A DNA stretch of 64,000 bases from Enterococcus pallens ATCC BAA-351 (GTDB lineage Bacteria; Bacillota; Bacilli; Lactobacillales; Enterococcaceae). The notes beneath the pieces were generated by a model. That model was not told where the DNA came from. It made no database searches and was given only the letters and a program-made list of their open reading frames with translations. Shown here piece after piece: positions 44,913 through 54,872 of this stretch; the stretch's first letter is position 1, and each line of letters starts with the position of its first letter. Made by a program: the position numbers and the translations under genes. Location: assembly GCF_000407485.1 (NCBI RefSeq), contig NZ_ASWD01000008.1, positions 62,001-126,000 on the forward strand. The letters run 5' to 3'.

Positions 44913-45839
44913 TTATGGATGTGCAGCGATAAAATTCTCAACCGTCTCTTTATATTTAGCAGGATCTTTCGACATCGCTTGGGCATGTCCAGCTCCGGCA
45001 ACTACGTATTTTTCCTTTGGTGCATCGGTGGCTGCATAGACCTCATCCAGCATATAAAATGGCACGAAATCGTCCTTGTCACCATGAATAAACAGCATCG
45101 GGGTCTTATTTTTCTTTAACTGCTTCACCGCATCTGCTTCTCCAAAGAAGTAGCCAGCTCGAACCTTAGTCACCAGACTAGTCATTGGAATTAACGGGAA
45201 TGAAGGCAAATTAAACATTTCCTTCAGCTGATAGCTTAGTTCATCCTTAGCGGAAGTATAACCGCAGTCCTCAATGATCGCTTTCACATTGTCCGGTAAT
45301 TTCTCGCCGCTGGTCATCATAACAGTCGCAGCGCCCATGCTGACACCGTGTAAGACGATCGATTCATCAGAGTTCGTTTTTTTCAATACTTCCTGAATCC
45401 ACTTCACATAATCCTTGCGCTCATCCCAGCCAAAGCCAATATAATCTCCTTCACTGGAGCCATGTCCCCGCGCATCGGGCACCAGTACATTGTAGCCTAA
45501 GTTATGATACAGCTCTGCATACTCAGCCATATCCTCCGCTTTACCCATGTACCCATGAGCCACAATCGCCGTCTTCTTTTCATCCTTTTCAGCGGGCAAA
45601 TAAATCGCTGAGAGCTTTAAATCATCCGCTGAGGTCAGCTGCCAGGTTGTTCGATTGTTTTCATCGGTAAACCAGTTTTCTGCTTGAATCTGCTCTTCGG
45701 ATTTCTCCCAGCTGCCATCTCCTAAAAAATCTTTTTCAGTAGGAACAACGGCATAGTTGTAAAAGTAATTACCGGCAAAGATCAAGCCGATGATCAAAAC
45801 AACCACGACACCAATCAAAATTTTCATACTCTTTTTCAC
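44913..45839 (-). CDS. Membrane-anchored alpha/beta hydrolase
   Basis: A 308-residue serine hydrolase held outside the membrane by one N-terminal helix (about residues 4-24; ILIGVVVVLIIGLIFAG). The fold is shown by VAHGYMGKAED (oxyanion region, about 100), PDARGHGSSEG, the nucleophile elbow GVSMGAA (about 160), GDKDDFVP (Asp about 262) and the catalytic His in AGAGHAQAM. Natural substrate unknown; esterase or peptidase-like. The frame opens at ATG 45866, but AAGGAG lies between it and GTG 45839, so the GTG start is preferred. Confidence 0.85.
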   Translation of the reverse strand: MKKSMKILIGVVVVLIIGLIFAGNYFYNYAVVPTEKDFLGDGSWEKSEEQIQAENWFTDENNRTTWQLTSADDLKLSAIYLPAEKDEKKTAIVAHGYMGKAEDMAEYAELYHNLGYNVLVPDARGHGSSEGDYIGFGWDERKDYVKWIQEVLKKTNSDESIVLHGVSMGAATVMMTSGEKLPDNVKAIIEDCGYTSAKDELSYQLKEMFNLPSFPLIPMTSLVTKVRAGYFFGEADAVKQLKKNKTPMLFIHGDKDDFVPFYMLDEVYAATDAPKEKYVVAGAGHAQAMSKDPAKYKETVENFIAAHP

Positions 45840-46256
45840 AAACCTGCTCCTTGTCTTTTCTTTCATTCAGGCTATTGAACCTAAAATTTTTAGTCATTAG
45901 CGTATCCACGAGTCAATTATACTTGAGAATACGAAGGACTGCCAAAAGCACACGCTTTAAAACAGTATAGGGTAACATTTTTTGTATTGATATAAGCAGT
46001 TTAGATTGTAACATAGTTTTCTGGGCTTTTTCTAAATAGAAGGATAAGTGATGAAAGATTGTAAACGAGCTATGTTGAAACAAAAATACTGTACAACGTA
46101 CGTTGATTTCAGTGAGTGACGGCCCATAAAATTATTTCCTAATGAGTAATCTATTTTTTTACACAGCAGAATTGAGTCAACAAAGTAGCGAATTCCAATA
46201 TGATATAATTATTTCAGGCATAATAGTGTGGGTTAGGAGTATTGGAGTGTGTTTCT
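45840..46256. other. Intergenic region without a recognised gene
   Basis: About 417 bp between divergent genes. A TATAAT at 46204-46209 is a reasonable -10 for the RpiR gene, but no -35 at proper spacing is clear. No gene, RNA or repeat is recognised. Confidence 0.45.
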
Positions 46257-47129
46257 ATGATTATTGAACTATTAGAAGAGAAGAAAAACTTTACACAGAC
46301 AGAAAAGCAAATTGCTGATTTTATTTTAAAGAAACCTTTCGAACTAAGTGAGATATCAGCTGATGAACTAGGAAAGAGATCATTTACAAGTAAAGCATCC
46401 GTTTTTCGTTTTTGTAAAACGCTAGGGGTCAGCGGCTATGATGAACTTAGAAGAAGAGTTGAACATGAGAGCAATGAAAAATCGCGCCTAAATATGCTTT
46501 TAGAGCAGGAGCCGATTGGAAAAGAGACGTCATTAAAGGATCTGATTTCTATTATTCCTTCTGTTTATGACACTGCTATCAGTAAAACCAAGATGCTGCT
46601 GGATTATAGTGCGATTAGTCGTGTCGTTGGTTATATGAAGCGAGCAGATAAGTTAGATATTTATAGTGGTGGGATTACTTACAGTTGTGCGAGTGCCGCT
46701 CGATTTAAGTTTTTATCCATAGGAATGGACTGTAATGCGCATTCGGGTGTGAATGAGCACTATATCATGGCAAATCGTGAAAGAAATGTTGTTGCCTTGG
46801 TTTTATCATTTACAGGGCAAAATCCAACGATGATTCGTATTGCTGAGTACCTGAAAAAGAATGGCATACTCGTAATAGGGATTGGCGGGACAGAGTCTCC
46901 AGACTTAAAAAATATTTGTGATGAATATATAGAAATCTTCAATCGAGAGCTAGTCATGAGCATGGAGATTTTAACACCATTTACTTCGCTAACGTATGCT
47001 TTAGATATTCTCTTCGCAGCGACTTTAATTGAAGATTATGAAAAAAATTTGAAATACTCTGTGGACGTCATAAAAAATAAATACATCGATCCACCGGATA
47101 AATCATTTTATGCTGATTTCCTGGATTAA
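46257..47129 (+). CDS. RpiR family transcriptional regulator
   Basis: A 290-residue regulator with an N-terminal HTH_6 domain (about 1-75; LGKRSFTSKASVFRFCKTLGV) and a SIS domain (about 105-240; VLSFTGQNPTMIRIAEYLKK is the phosphosugar-binding loop). It stands in front of the beta-glucoside PTS and glucosidase genes in the same direction and probably controls them. The frame opens at TTG 46242; ATG 46257 with GGAG 9 bases upstream is the likelier start. Confidence 0.88.
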   Translation: MIIELLEEKKNFTQTEKQIADFILKKPFELSEISADELGKRSFTSKASVFRFCKTLGVSGYDELRRRVEHESNEKSRLNMLLEQEPIGKETSLKDLISIIPSVYDTAISKTKMLLDYSAISRVVGYMKRADKLDIYSGGITYSCASAARFKFLSIGMDCNAHSGVNEHYIMANRERNVVALVLSFTGQNPTMIRIAEYLKKNGILVIGIGGTESPDLKNICDEYIEIFNRELVMSMEILTPFTSLTYALDILFAATLIEDYEKNLKYSVDVIKNKYIDPPDKSFYADFLD

Positions 47130-47133
47130 CTTG

Positions 47134-47165
47134 AGCTTTCTATTTTCAAAATAGAAGGCTTTTTT
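47134..47165 (+). terminator. Rho-independent terminator
   Basis: A stem between 47134-47146 and 47148-47160 with wobble pairs and a T run follows the RpiR gene. Confidence 0.75.
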
Positions 47166-47302
47166 AGTCTCATTATTTCCTTTGATTTTGATACTGTAGT
47201 CTCAAAAAAAGCTAAAATCTATTTGAAAAGCTGATACTGAGAGACCTAAGTGATGAAACTCTGCTGATTCTTGTAGCGAACCATGCTATTCTGAATTTAT
47301 CA

Positions 47303-47318
47303 ATAAAAGCGCTTTTAT
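47303..47318. promoter_or_regulatory. Perfect 16-bp palindrome, cre-type
   Basis: ATAAAAGCGCTTTTAT lies 32 bp before the EIIBCA start. It matches the cre core AAAGCGCTTT and would overlap initiation, giving CcpA repression. Confidence 0.7.
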
Positions 47319-47349
47319 GATGAGTAACTAAAAATTTGGAGGAGTTAAG

Positions 47350-49209
47350 ATGAATGATAAACAACTCGCTGAAAAAATTCTTGAGTTAAGCGGCGGAAAT
47401 TCCAACATCACAGGGGTTACGCATTGTATGACCAGACTACGATTGAGCGTTAAGGATAATGGTGTAGTGAAGACGGATGCGCTTGAAAAGCTGCCGAATG
47501 TTCTAGGTGTAAATACGGTAGGAAGTAATCAGTTACAAATCATTTTAGGTGGAAAAGTGAAAAGTGTTCACGAAGCTTTCGTTCCATTAGTTGACACACA
47601 AAGCGGTAATGGCAATGCTTCAGAGCCGCAGCAAAAAGCCAATTTGTTTAACCGTTTCCTTGAGACGATTTCCGGTATTTTCTCGCCGGTTCTACCGGTA
47701 ATTATCGGGGCTGGTTTAGTTAAGGGTATTTTGTTTACTTTAATGTTTGCAAAGGTTGTTCAACCGGATAGTCAGTTATTTAGCTTTTTAAACATCTTCT
47801 CCGATGCCGGTTTTTATTTCTTACCAATCTTTCTTGCCTACAGTGCCGGGATCAAGTTTAAATGCAATCCTTATCTAGCTGCTATGTTAGCTGCTATTAT
47901 GCTGCATCCAGACTTAGTTTCCATGATGAGCGACTCTTCATCGCTGCACTTTTTAGGAATTCCAATTGTCAGTATGAGTTATGGAAGCTCAGTGATACCA
48001 ATCATTTTTGGCGTCCTTTTCATGTCTTACGTGGAACGCTATGTGACAAAATTTCTTCCAGCTATTTTACGTACGGTTTTCGTGCCATTATTAACTATTT
48101 TGATTACAGCACCGATTGTTTTAGCAACCATTGGCCCGGCTGGAAAAATTCTTGGCGATGCAATTGGTAACGGGATTATTTGGCTATACCTATCACCATT
48201 AAGAGTGATCGCTGGTGCTTTAGTAGGGGGATTAATGCCTTTCTTAGTTATGACCGGCATGCACAATGGTCTTGGTCCGATTGGGCTTCAGACTATTTCT
48301 AAATATGGTGTTGACTATATTTTGGCGCTGCAGGTAGCCTCTAATTCAGCTCAGGCAGGCTCAGCATGGGCTGTATTTTTCAGAACGAAAAATAAAGAGT
48401 TCAAACAGCTTGTTCAAGCCGCGGCTTTTAGCGCTACCTTAGGGATAACGGAACCCGCATTATTTGGGGTTCATTTAAAATTGAAAAAAACGTTAGGACC
48501 AGTGGTAGCTGGAGGCGCAATTGGCGGTGCAATTGCTGCCTACTTTAAAGTGACATCTCTAGGTATGGCGACAGGTCCCATCATAGGAATTCCACTTTTT
48601 ATTGGCGACACCTTCATTTGGTACATTGTTTCATTTATGACAGCCTTTATTATTGCCTTCATTCTAACGAATATTATCGGTTTTGAAGATGTTCCTGTAG
48701 AAGAAGTTGCTGCACCTATCCAAACAAGTGAAATGATTGATGTTGCCCTAGATCAAGAAGTGTTTAGTCCATTAGCTGGTGAAGTTGTTTCATTAGAGGA
48801 AGTGAAGGACAATGTTTTCTCGCAACGAATGATGGGAGATGGCGTCGCAATTAAACCTAGTAATGGCAAAGTAGTCGCTCCTTTTGATGGTGTAATTGAA
48901 GCTGCTTTTGAAACAAAGCACGCCATCGGATTGAAGAGTTACGATGGCTGTGAGCTGCTTATTCATGTTGGCTTAGACACCGTCGAATTAGAGGGCGCAG
49001 GTTATACGATGCATGTTAAAAAAGGAGATTCTGTATCTAAAGGGGATTTATTAATAGAATTTGATCGGACAGAAATCCAAGCTGCTGGTTATGACACGAT
49101 TACACCAATCATTGTTACAAACACAGCAATGTATGAATCAATTGAGAAAACAAACAGTAAACAAGAAAATACTGGCGACAAGCTGATGAAGCTGATCGCA
49201 AAGAATTAA
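47350..49209 (+). CDS. bglP: PTS beta-glucoside-specific EIIBCA
   Basis: A 619-residue fused permease: EIIB with Cys in GVTHCMTRLRLSV (about 26), EIIC with about ten membrane segments (about 105-455) and EIIA with His in LLIHVGLDTVELEG (about 538). It imports and phosphorylates beta-glucosides for the GH1 enzyme that follows after 31 bp. GGAGG lies before the ATG. Same layout as the bglP at 12890, so this is a second beta-glucoside system. Confidence 0.93.
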   Translation: MNDKQLAEKILELSGGNSNITGVTHCMTRLRLSVKDNGVVKTDALEKLPNVLGVNTVGSNQLQIILGGKVKSVHEAFVPLVDTQSGNGNASEPQQKANLFNRFLETISGIFSPVLPVIIGAGLVKGILFTLMFAKVVQPDSQLFSFLNIFSDAGFYFLPIFLAYSAGIKFKCNPYLAAMLAAIMLHPDLVSMMSDSSSLHFLGIPIVSMSYGSSVIPIIFGVLFMSYVERYVTKFLPAILRTVFVPLLTILITAPIVLATIGPAGKILGDAIGNGIIWLYLSPLRVIAGALVGGLMPFLVMTGMHNGLGPIGLQTISKYGVDYILALQVASNSAQAGSAWAVFFRTKNKEFKQLVQAAAFSATLGITEPALFGVHLKLKKTLGPVVAGGAIGGAIAAYFKVTSLGMATGPIIGIPLFIGDTFIWYIVSFMTAFIIAFILTNIIGFEDVPVEEVAAPIQTSEMIDVALDQEVFSPLAGEVVSLEEVKDNVFSQRMMGDGVAIKPSNGKVVAPFDGVIEAAFETKHAIGLKSYDGCELLIHVGLDTVELEGAGYTMHVKKGDSVSKGDLLIEFDRTEIQAAGYDTITPIIVTNTAMYESIEKTNSKQENTGDKLMKLIAKN

Positions 49210-49225
49210 GGTATGAGATGTTTAG

Positions 49226-50719
<1,494 letters not shown>

Positions 50720-50748
50720 CACGTTCATAACAATCAGTTAAAAAGTAT

Positions 50749-50778
50749 AAGGCTATTAGGATTTTTTCTGATAGCCTT
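50749..50778 (+). terminator. Hairpin, probable terminator
   Basis: A 13-bp stem with two wobble pairs (50749-50761 with 50766-50778) follows the GH1 gene; no T run follows it. Confidence 0.5.
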
Positions 50779-50806
50779 TACGATTACATAGACAATGGAG
50801 GAAAAT

Positions 50807-51670
50807 ATGAAAAACAAAACAATCCGATTGCTATTGCCGCAATGGCAAGGTGGAAATAATTCAGATTATTATTTTGGTGCTGAGCTGTTAGCTCATATCG
50901 TGCCACAAAGTAAAGAGTCAGCATTGATTCGTGTGCCGGTAAACACTGACCTAGCCCAAGAACTATCCATCGAGCATGGTGTTGAAGGGGAAGGGCAGCT
51001 GCTGGCTCAATTAGAAGCTACAACAAAAATTTTGGAAGAAGAAAGTCCCGACAAGATTATTGTTCTAGGAGGGGATTGTTCTATTTCCCAAGCGCCTTTT
51101 GATTATTTAAATGGAAAATACGATGGGAAGCTGGGTGTCCTTTGGCTGGATGCTCATCCCGATGTTGCGACTATTGAGGATTCTACGAGGGATCATGAAA
51201 TGGTTTTAGGAAATTTGTTGGGGCATGGTGCTCCGCAGTTTTCTGACAAGGTAAAAAATATCATTAAACCAGATAATGTCTTTTTTGCAGGCTTGATCTA
51301 TGATGAGCTGCGTTCAAAAGATCAAGACGTGAATCGGTTGAATTTGCGATACGCAGTACCGGATCAGTTGAAAAAAGACAGTCAGCCAATTTTAGATTGG
51401 CTAAAGGAAAACCAAATTGAGCACATTGCGGTTCATTTTGATTTGGATGTATTGTCACCGCAGGATTTTCGTTCGATTTATCCAGCCGAACCTTATTTGG
51501 AAGAATTTGGAGCAGCAATTGGAGAATTGACGCTGAAAGAGGTGACCCGCATTCTCACCGATATTTCTAAGCAAGCAGACATTGTTGGCTTAAGTATTGC
51601 GGAGCATTTACCCTGGGATGCGATGAATCTTCGTGCCGCTCTAGCCCAGCTTCCACTATTCAATGACTGA
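50807..51670 (+). CDS. Arginase/agmatinase/formiminoglutamase family protein
   Basis: A 287-residue ureohydrolase-fold protein that would bind two Mn ions. Ligand motifs are VLGGDCSIS (about 88), LDAHPDV (about 116) and HFDLDVLSP (about 210). In true arginases the first motif is GGDHS; here the metal-binding His is Cys, so the site or reaction may differ. The frame opens at ATG 50795, but that codon overlaps the GGAGG; ATG 50807 is preferred. It is followed by a membrane protein whose frame overlaps its end. Substrate not assignable. Confidence 0.85.
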   Translation: MKNKTIRLLLPQWQGGNNSDYYFGAELLAHIVPQSKESALIRVPVNTDLAQELSIEHGVEGEGQLLAQLEATTKILEEESPDKIIVLGGDCSISQAPFDYLNGKYDGKLGVLWLDAHPDVATIEDSTRDHEMVLGNLLGHGAPQFSDKVKNIIKPDNVFFAGLIYDELRSKDQDVNRLNLRYAVPDQLKKDSQPILDWLKENQIEHIAVHFDLDVLSPQDFRSIYPAEPYLEEFGAAIGELTLKEVTRILTDISKQADIVGLSIAEHLPWDAMNLRAALAQLPLFND

Positions 51671-51689
51671 TAGCTTGAAAGGATTTAAG

Positions 51690-52289
51690 ATGAAGAAACT
51701 GATCGTTTTAATGATAGGTATCTCAATGATGGCATTGGGAACCTCTATCTGCAATATAACAGGGCTAGGAATCGATCCCTTCAACGCATTATGTGTGGCT
51801 TTTTCAGAGCTTTTCACGATTCAATTAGGAACAATGGTCCTGATTTTACAGGCATTTCTTGGTATTTTCGTATTCATCTCTGATCGGAAAAAACTAGGGA
51901 TCGGCACGTTAGTACCAATGATTTTATTTGGCTATTTTTTACAGTTTTTCAATTGGTTCATGCCACAACTAATTGAAGCATCCGCTAATTTGATAGTCAA
52001 TCTGTCTCTATTTCTGGTAGGTATGATGATTATTTCCATCGGGATGTCCACTTATATGGAATGTGAAGTTGGGATGGTTCCTTATGACTGTTTGTCTTTT
52101 GTTATTGGAGAGCGCATCAATAAAAATCCTTTTACGTTTCGAGTGGCGATCGATACGACGGTTGCTGTCGCTGCGCTTCTATTAGGAGGTCCAATTAATG
52201 TCGGAACAGTTTTATTAGCCTTTTTCACAGGACCTTTAATCAACTTTTTCAGGAAAAAGCTGCCGAGGAAATTGTTTGTTGTCAATTAG
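51690..52289 (+). CDS. YczE/YitT-like integral membrane protein
   Basis: A 199-residue protein with five or six membrane segments. The glycine-rich loops GTSICNITGLGIDPFNAL (about 14-31) and GMSTYMECEVGMVPYDCL (about 115) are paired repeats typical of the YczE/YyaS family. Function of the family is poorly known; some members sit with transport or stress genes. The frame opens at 51663, overlapping the arginase-like gene, but AAAGGA and ATG 51690 give a better start. Confidence 0.8.
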   Translation: MKKLIVLMIGISMMALGTSICNITGLGIDPFNALCVAFSELFTIQLGTMVLILQAFLGIFVFISDRKKLGIGTLVPMILFGYFLQFFNWFMPQLIEASANLIVNLSLFLVGMMIISIGMSTYMECEVGMVPYDCLSFVIGERINKNPFTFRVAIDTTVAVAALLLGGPINVGTVLLAFFTGPLINFFRKKLPRKLFVVN

Positions 52290-52295
52290 TATGAG

Positions 52296-52338
52296 AAACA
52301 GAGTCAACGAAGTGATTAGCACTGCTGGCTCTGTTTTT
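52296..52338 (+). terminator. Rho-independent terminator
   Basis: AAACAGAGTCA (52296-52306) pairs with TGGCTCTGTTT (52326-52336), one wobble, with a T run. It follows the YczE-like gene. Confidence 0.75.
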
Positions 52339-52513
52339 ATGTTGTGTAGCAAACTGTTTCATAAATAAAGCTGCATTTAAAAGACGAACTAGCTAGAGGA
52401 AACAGGCAAGAGCTGGTTAGAAATAGTTAAAAAATAACTAATTAAGTACACTTAGACTAAGGCTAGTAACGGAAAACATGCTACAATCTGTTCTGGAAAG
52501 GACGAATGTACAT

Positions 52514-52933
52514 ATGAAACTTACCTTAGCAATTGATCTTCTAGAAAATGAGTGGAACATAGTAGAACCCAATAAACCTGTTTCACCAGTACCGCTGATT
52601 TTTGCCACCTTCTTGATCGACAAAAAACGCCTGGCCTTTGACTTGAACAATCAGCCTAAGCTGGCGCGTAACGATGAACGGGATTTAAAGAAAATTCTGA
52701 AGCTGCTGCGCACGAATCATCGGGAATATTTGCAGGCACTGGATCAGGATCTGCTGCTTTCAAATAATGAGCATCTTTTCCAGCAACAGCTGCTGGTACA
52801 AGCTCTGCTTCAAGAATTACGGAAGCTTGAAGCGGCCGATGAACTTAAGCTGATTCGCCTGGAGCTGACTGGCGGCTGGCCGCTGTATCAAACAGAAGAA
52901 GGCCTGCTGGACTTGTCCTACGAGGAAGACTAA
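52514..52933 (+). CDS. Conserved-type hypothetical protein
   Basis: A 139-residue soluble protein with no signal or membrane helix. The N-terminal half has a beta-like pattern (LTLAIDLLENEWNIVEP, VPLIFATFLIDKKRLAFDL); the C-terminal half is helical with Leu and Gln repeats and ends in an acidic tail. I do not recognise the family. The frame reaches 52478; ATG 52514 is chosen because an AAGGA precedes it, though the spacing is long. A terminator on its right side shows a single-gene unit. Confidence 0.6.
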   Translation: MKLTLAIDLLENEWNIVEPNKPVSPVPLIFATFLIDKKRLAFDLNNQPKLARNDERDLKKILKLLRTNHREYLQALDQDLLLSNNEHLFQQQLLVQALLQELRKLEAADELKLIRLELTGGWPLYQTEEGLLDLSYEED

Positions 52934-52934
52934 C

Positions 52935-52984
52935 AAAAAAGCAAAGTGACTGAACTAGTTTTCATTCGGCCATTTTGCTTTTTG
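52935..52984. terminator. Probable terminator
   Basis: AAAAAAGCAAAGTG (from 52935) pairs with CATTTTGCTTTTT (52971-52983) around a long loop and ends in T residues. Confidence 0.65.
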
Positions 52985-53072
52985 TTTGAATGAGGCTTGA
53001 TACCTTTCATTAACGGTTTTTAGGAATTTCTTTTACAATGAAGAAAAGGGCTAATGAAAGGAAGTAAGTAAG

Positions 53073-53375
53073 ATGGTATTAGAATATTTTGATGGACAAG
53101 CAAATTTTTTTGACGATTACAAAAAAGTAGTAAAAGATGAAGACTTCGATAAACAAACCGTAATTGATGATGTAATGGCGCAATTGAGTTTGCCAGCTGA
53201 TGACGGCAAGCTAAGCTACACGCTTTCCGGCAGCAAAACGAAAAGCGGCAAGTCATCAAGCTTCCCCTTTAGAAAAGAGTTAGTTGCTCGTGACCCTGAA
53301 GCAACGGTGGACACTCTTTACTTTTATGAAGGTGCGCCTTACGAATTTGATTTACAAGAAGACGAACAACCATAG
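53073..53375 (+). CDS. Hypothetical small acidic protein
   Basis: A 100-residue soluble, acidic protein beginning MVLEYFDGQANFFDDYK, with a Lys/Ser-rich middle part (GSKTKSGKSSSFPF, residues about 53-66). I do not recognise it. A GAAAGGAAG precedes the ATG and a strong terminator follows, so it is probably a real monocistronic gene. Confidence 0.6.
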   Translation: MVLEYFDGQANFFDDYKKVVKDEDFDKQTVIDDVMAQLSLPADDGKLSYTLSGSKTKSGKSSSFPFRKELVARDPEATVDTLYFYEGAPYEFDLQEDEQP

Positions 53376-53381
53376 TATCCG

Positions 53382-53413
53382 ACAGTTTCTGTGAAAGCAG
53401 AGACTGTTTTTTT
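53382..53413 (+). terminator. Rho-independent terminator
   Basis: ACAGTTTCTG (53382-53391) pairs with CAGAGACTGT (53398-53407), followed by a T run. Confidence 0.85.
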
Positions 53414-53473
53414 GAGTCGTTTTAGCAGACAAATGACAAGGACTTTTATAGGCTAGGAGATGAGGTGATTCAA

Positions 53474-54862
53474 ATGAAGAAAAAATTCGGTTTCTGGTCT
53501 ATTGTTCTGCTGACGATTAACTCCATTGTCGGCTCGGGAATTTTTCTTTCGCCAGGCAGTGTACTGGAGCTGGCGGGGACCTACACACCAATGGTCTATA
53601 TTGTTGCGGCATTATTTGCAGGAATCTTAGCATTAACCTTTGCTTCGGCAGCCAAGTATGTTAGTCAAAACGGTGCCTCCTACGCGTATGCGGAAGCTGG
53701 TTATGGGAATCATATCGGTTATTACATTGGAATCACACGGTATTTTGCTATGGCAATTGCTTGGGGTGTTCAGGCGACAGCAGTGGTTCGGCTGGTGCTG
53801 GTCATGTTTGCAGGAGCTAACGGCGTGACCTATCCTCGTTTAACCATCGGCTTCTTTTTATTGATGGCCGGGTTATTCTTAGTGAATTTGTGGGGAACGC
53901 AAGTGGTGAAATGGGTGAATAATCTGTCCACACTTGGTAAGCTGTTGGCTTTAGTAACTGCGATTGTCGCTGGAATTTGGGTCTTTCAACAAACCGGAGT
54001 CAACCATTTTTCAGAGATTAATCAACTGACGGCTCAGGATGGAACGTCTTTAATTCCGCCAATGACGAGCACCTTATTTGTCAGTGCAGTAGTTACCGCT
54101 TTTTACGCATTAGCTGGTTTTGAGAATGTAGCTACTGCCTCTGAGGAGATGGAGAATCCGGCGCGGAATTTACCACGGGCTTTGCCGATTGCGTTTCTAA
54201 TTATTATTGGGGTGTATGTAAGTCTGGTGACGGTAATCATGCTGATTAATCCCGAGGCTGTTTTGCTAAGTCATTCACCAGTTGCTTTAGCAGATGCCTT
54301 CAGTAATCCAATTGTCCATCGAATTGTGTTATACGGTGCCTTGATTTCTATGGTGGGGATTAACATCGCATTATCCTTTAATGTGCCCCGTATTTTGGAC
54401 GCAATTGTGGAGGAACATCAATTACCGCAGCTTTTGGCACGTAAGAATCGTTATGATGTGCCAGTCATCAGCTACAGCATTACGGTGGTACTGGCGATCT
54501 TGATTCCAGTAGCGTTTAACTACCAAATGACGGAAATTATGGTGATCAGTTCGATTTCACGCTTCCTGCAATTTATTGTGGTACCGCTAGCGGTTATTCG
54601 CTTTTATTACGGACGGGAAAAGCAGCCTGTTTTGCAGCAGGTGCATCATAACTGGTGGACAGATGTACTTGTGCCATTACTAGGGTTCATCATTACCGTT
54701 TTCTTACTGCTTAAGTTCGATTGGGTTGCTCAATTTACCCAAATGATTAACGGTGAACGGCATCTCAATCTATTGGCAATTGGAGCGATGATAATGGGCT
54801 TCATCATTATGCCGGCATTGTTGTACTGGTGGAACAAAAAAAGCTTAAAGCCGCGGCTTTAA
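53474..54862 (+). CDS. APC-family amino acid permease
   Basis: A 462-residue transporter with about twelve membrane segments. The APC signature lies in SIVGSGIFLSPGSV (about 17-30, the unwound TM1 motif GSGIF), and FYALAGFENVATASEEMENPARNLPRA cut near residue 215 is the conserved TM6 loop region. Substrate unknown. The frame opens at GTG 53465; ATG 53474 preceded by GAGGTGATT is the likely start. The last codons lie inside the stem of the terminator shared with the convergent nucleoside transporter gene. Confidence 0.88.
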   Translation: MKKKFGFWSIVLLTINSIVGSGIFLSPGSVLELAGTYTPMVYIVAALFAGILALTFASAAKYVSQNGASYAYAEAGYGNHIGYYIGITRYFAMAIAWGVQATAVVRLVLVMFAGANGVTYPRLTIGFFLLMAGLFLVNLWGTQVVKWVNNLSTLGKLLALVTAIVAGIWVFQQTGVNHFSEINQLTAQDGTSLIPPMTSTLFVSAVVTAFYALAGFENVATASEEMENPARNLPRALPIAFLIIIGVYVSLVTVIMLINPEAVLLSHSPVALADAFSNPIVHRIVLYGALISMVGINIALSFNVPRILDAIVEEHQLPQLLARKNRYDVPVISYSITVVLAILIPVAFNYQMTEIMVISSISRFLQFIVVPLAVIRFYYGREKQPVLQQVHHNWWTDVLVPLLGFIITVFLLLKFDWVAQFTQMINGERHLNLLAIGAMIMGFIIMPALLYWWNKKSLKPRL

Positions 54863-54869
54863 GCTTTTT
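54836..54869. terminator. Bidirectional terminator overlapping a stop codon
   Basis: A near-perfect palindrome centred on GCCGCGGC, with AAAAAGCTTAAA and TTTAAGCTTTTT arms. It includes the last codons and the TAA of the permease gene and lies 4 bp from the convergent transporter stop. Confidence 0.85.
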
Positions 54870-54872
54870 GCT

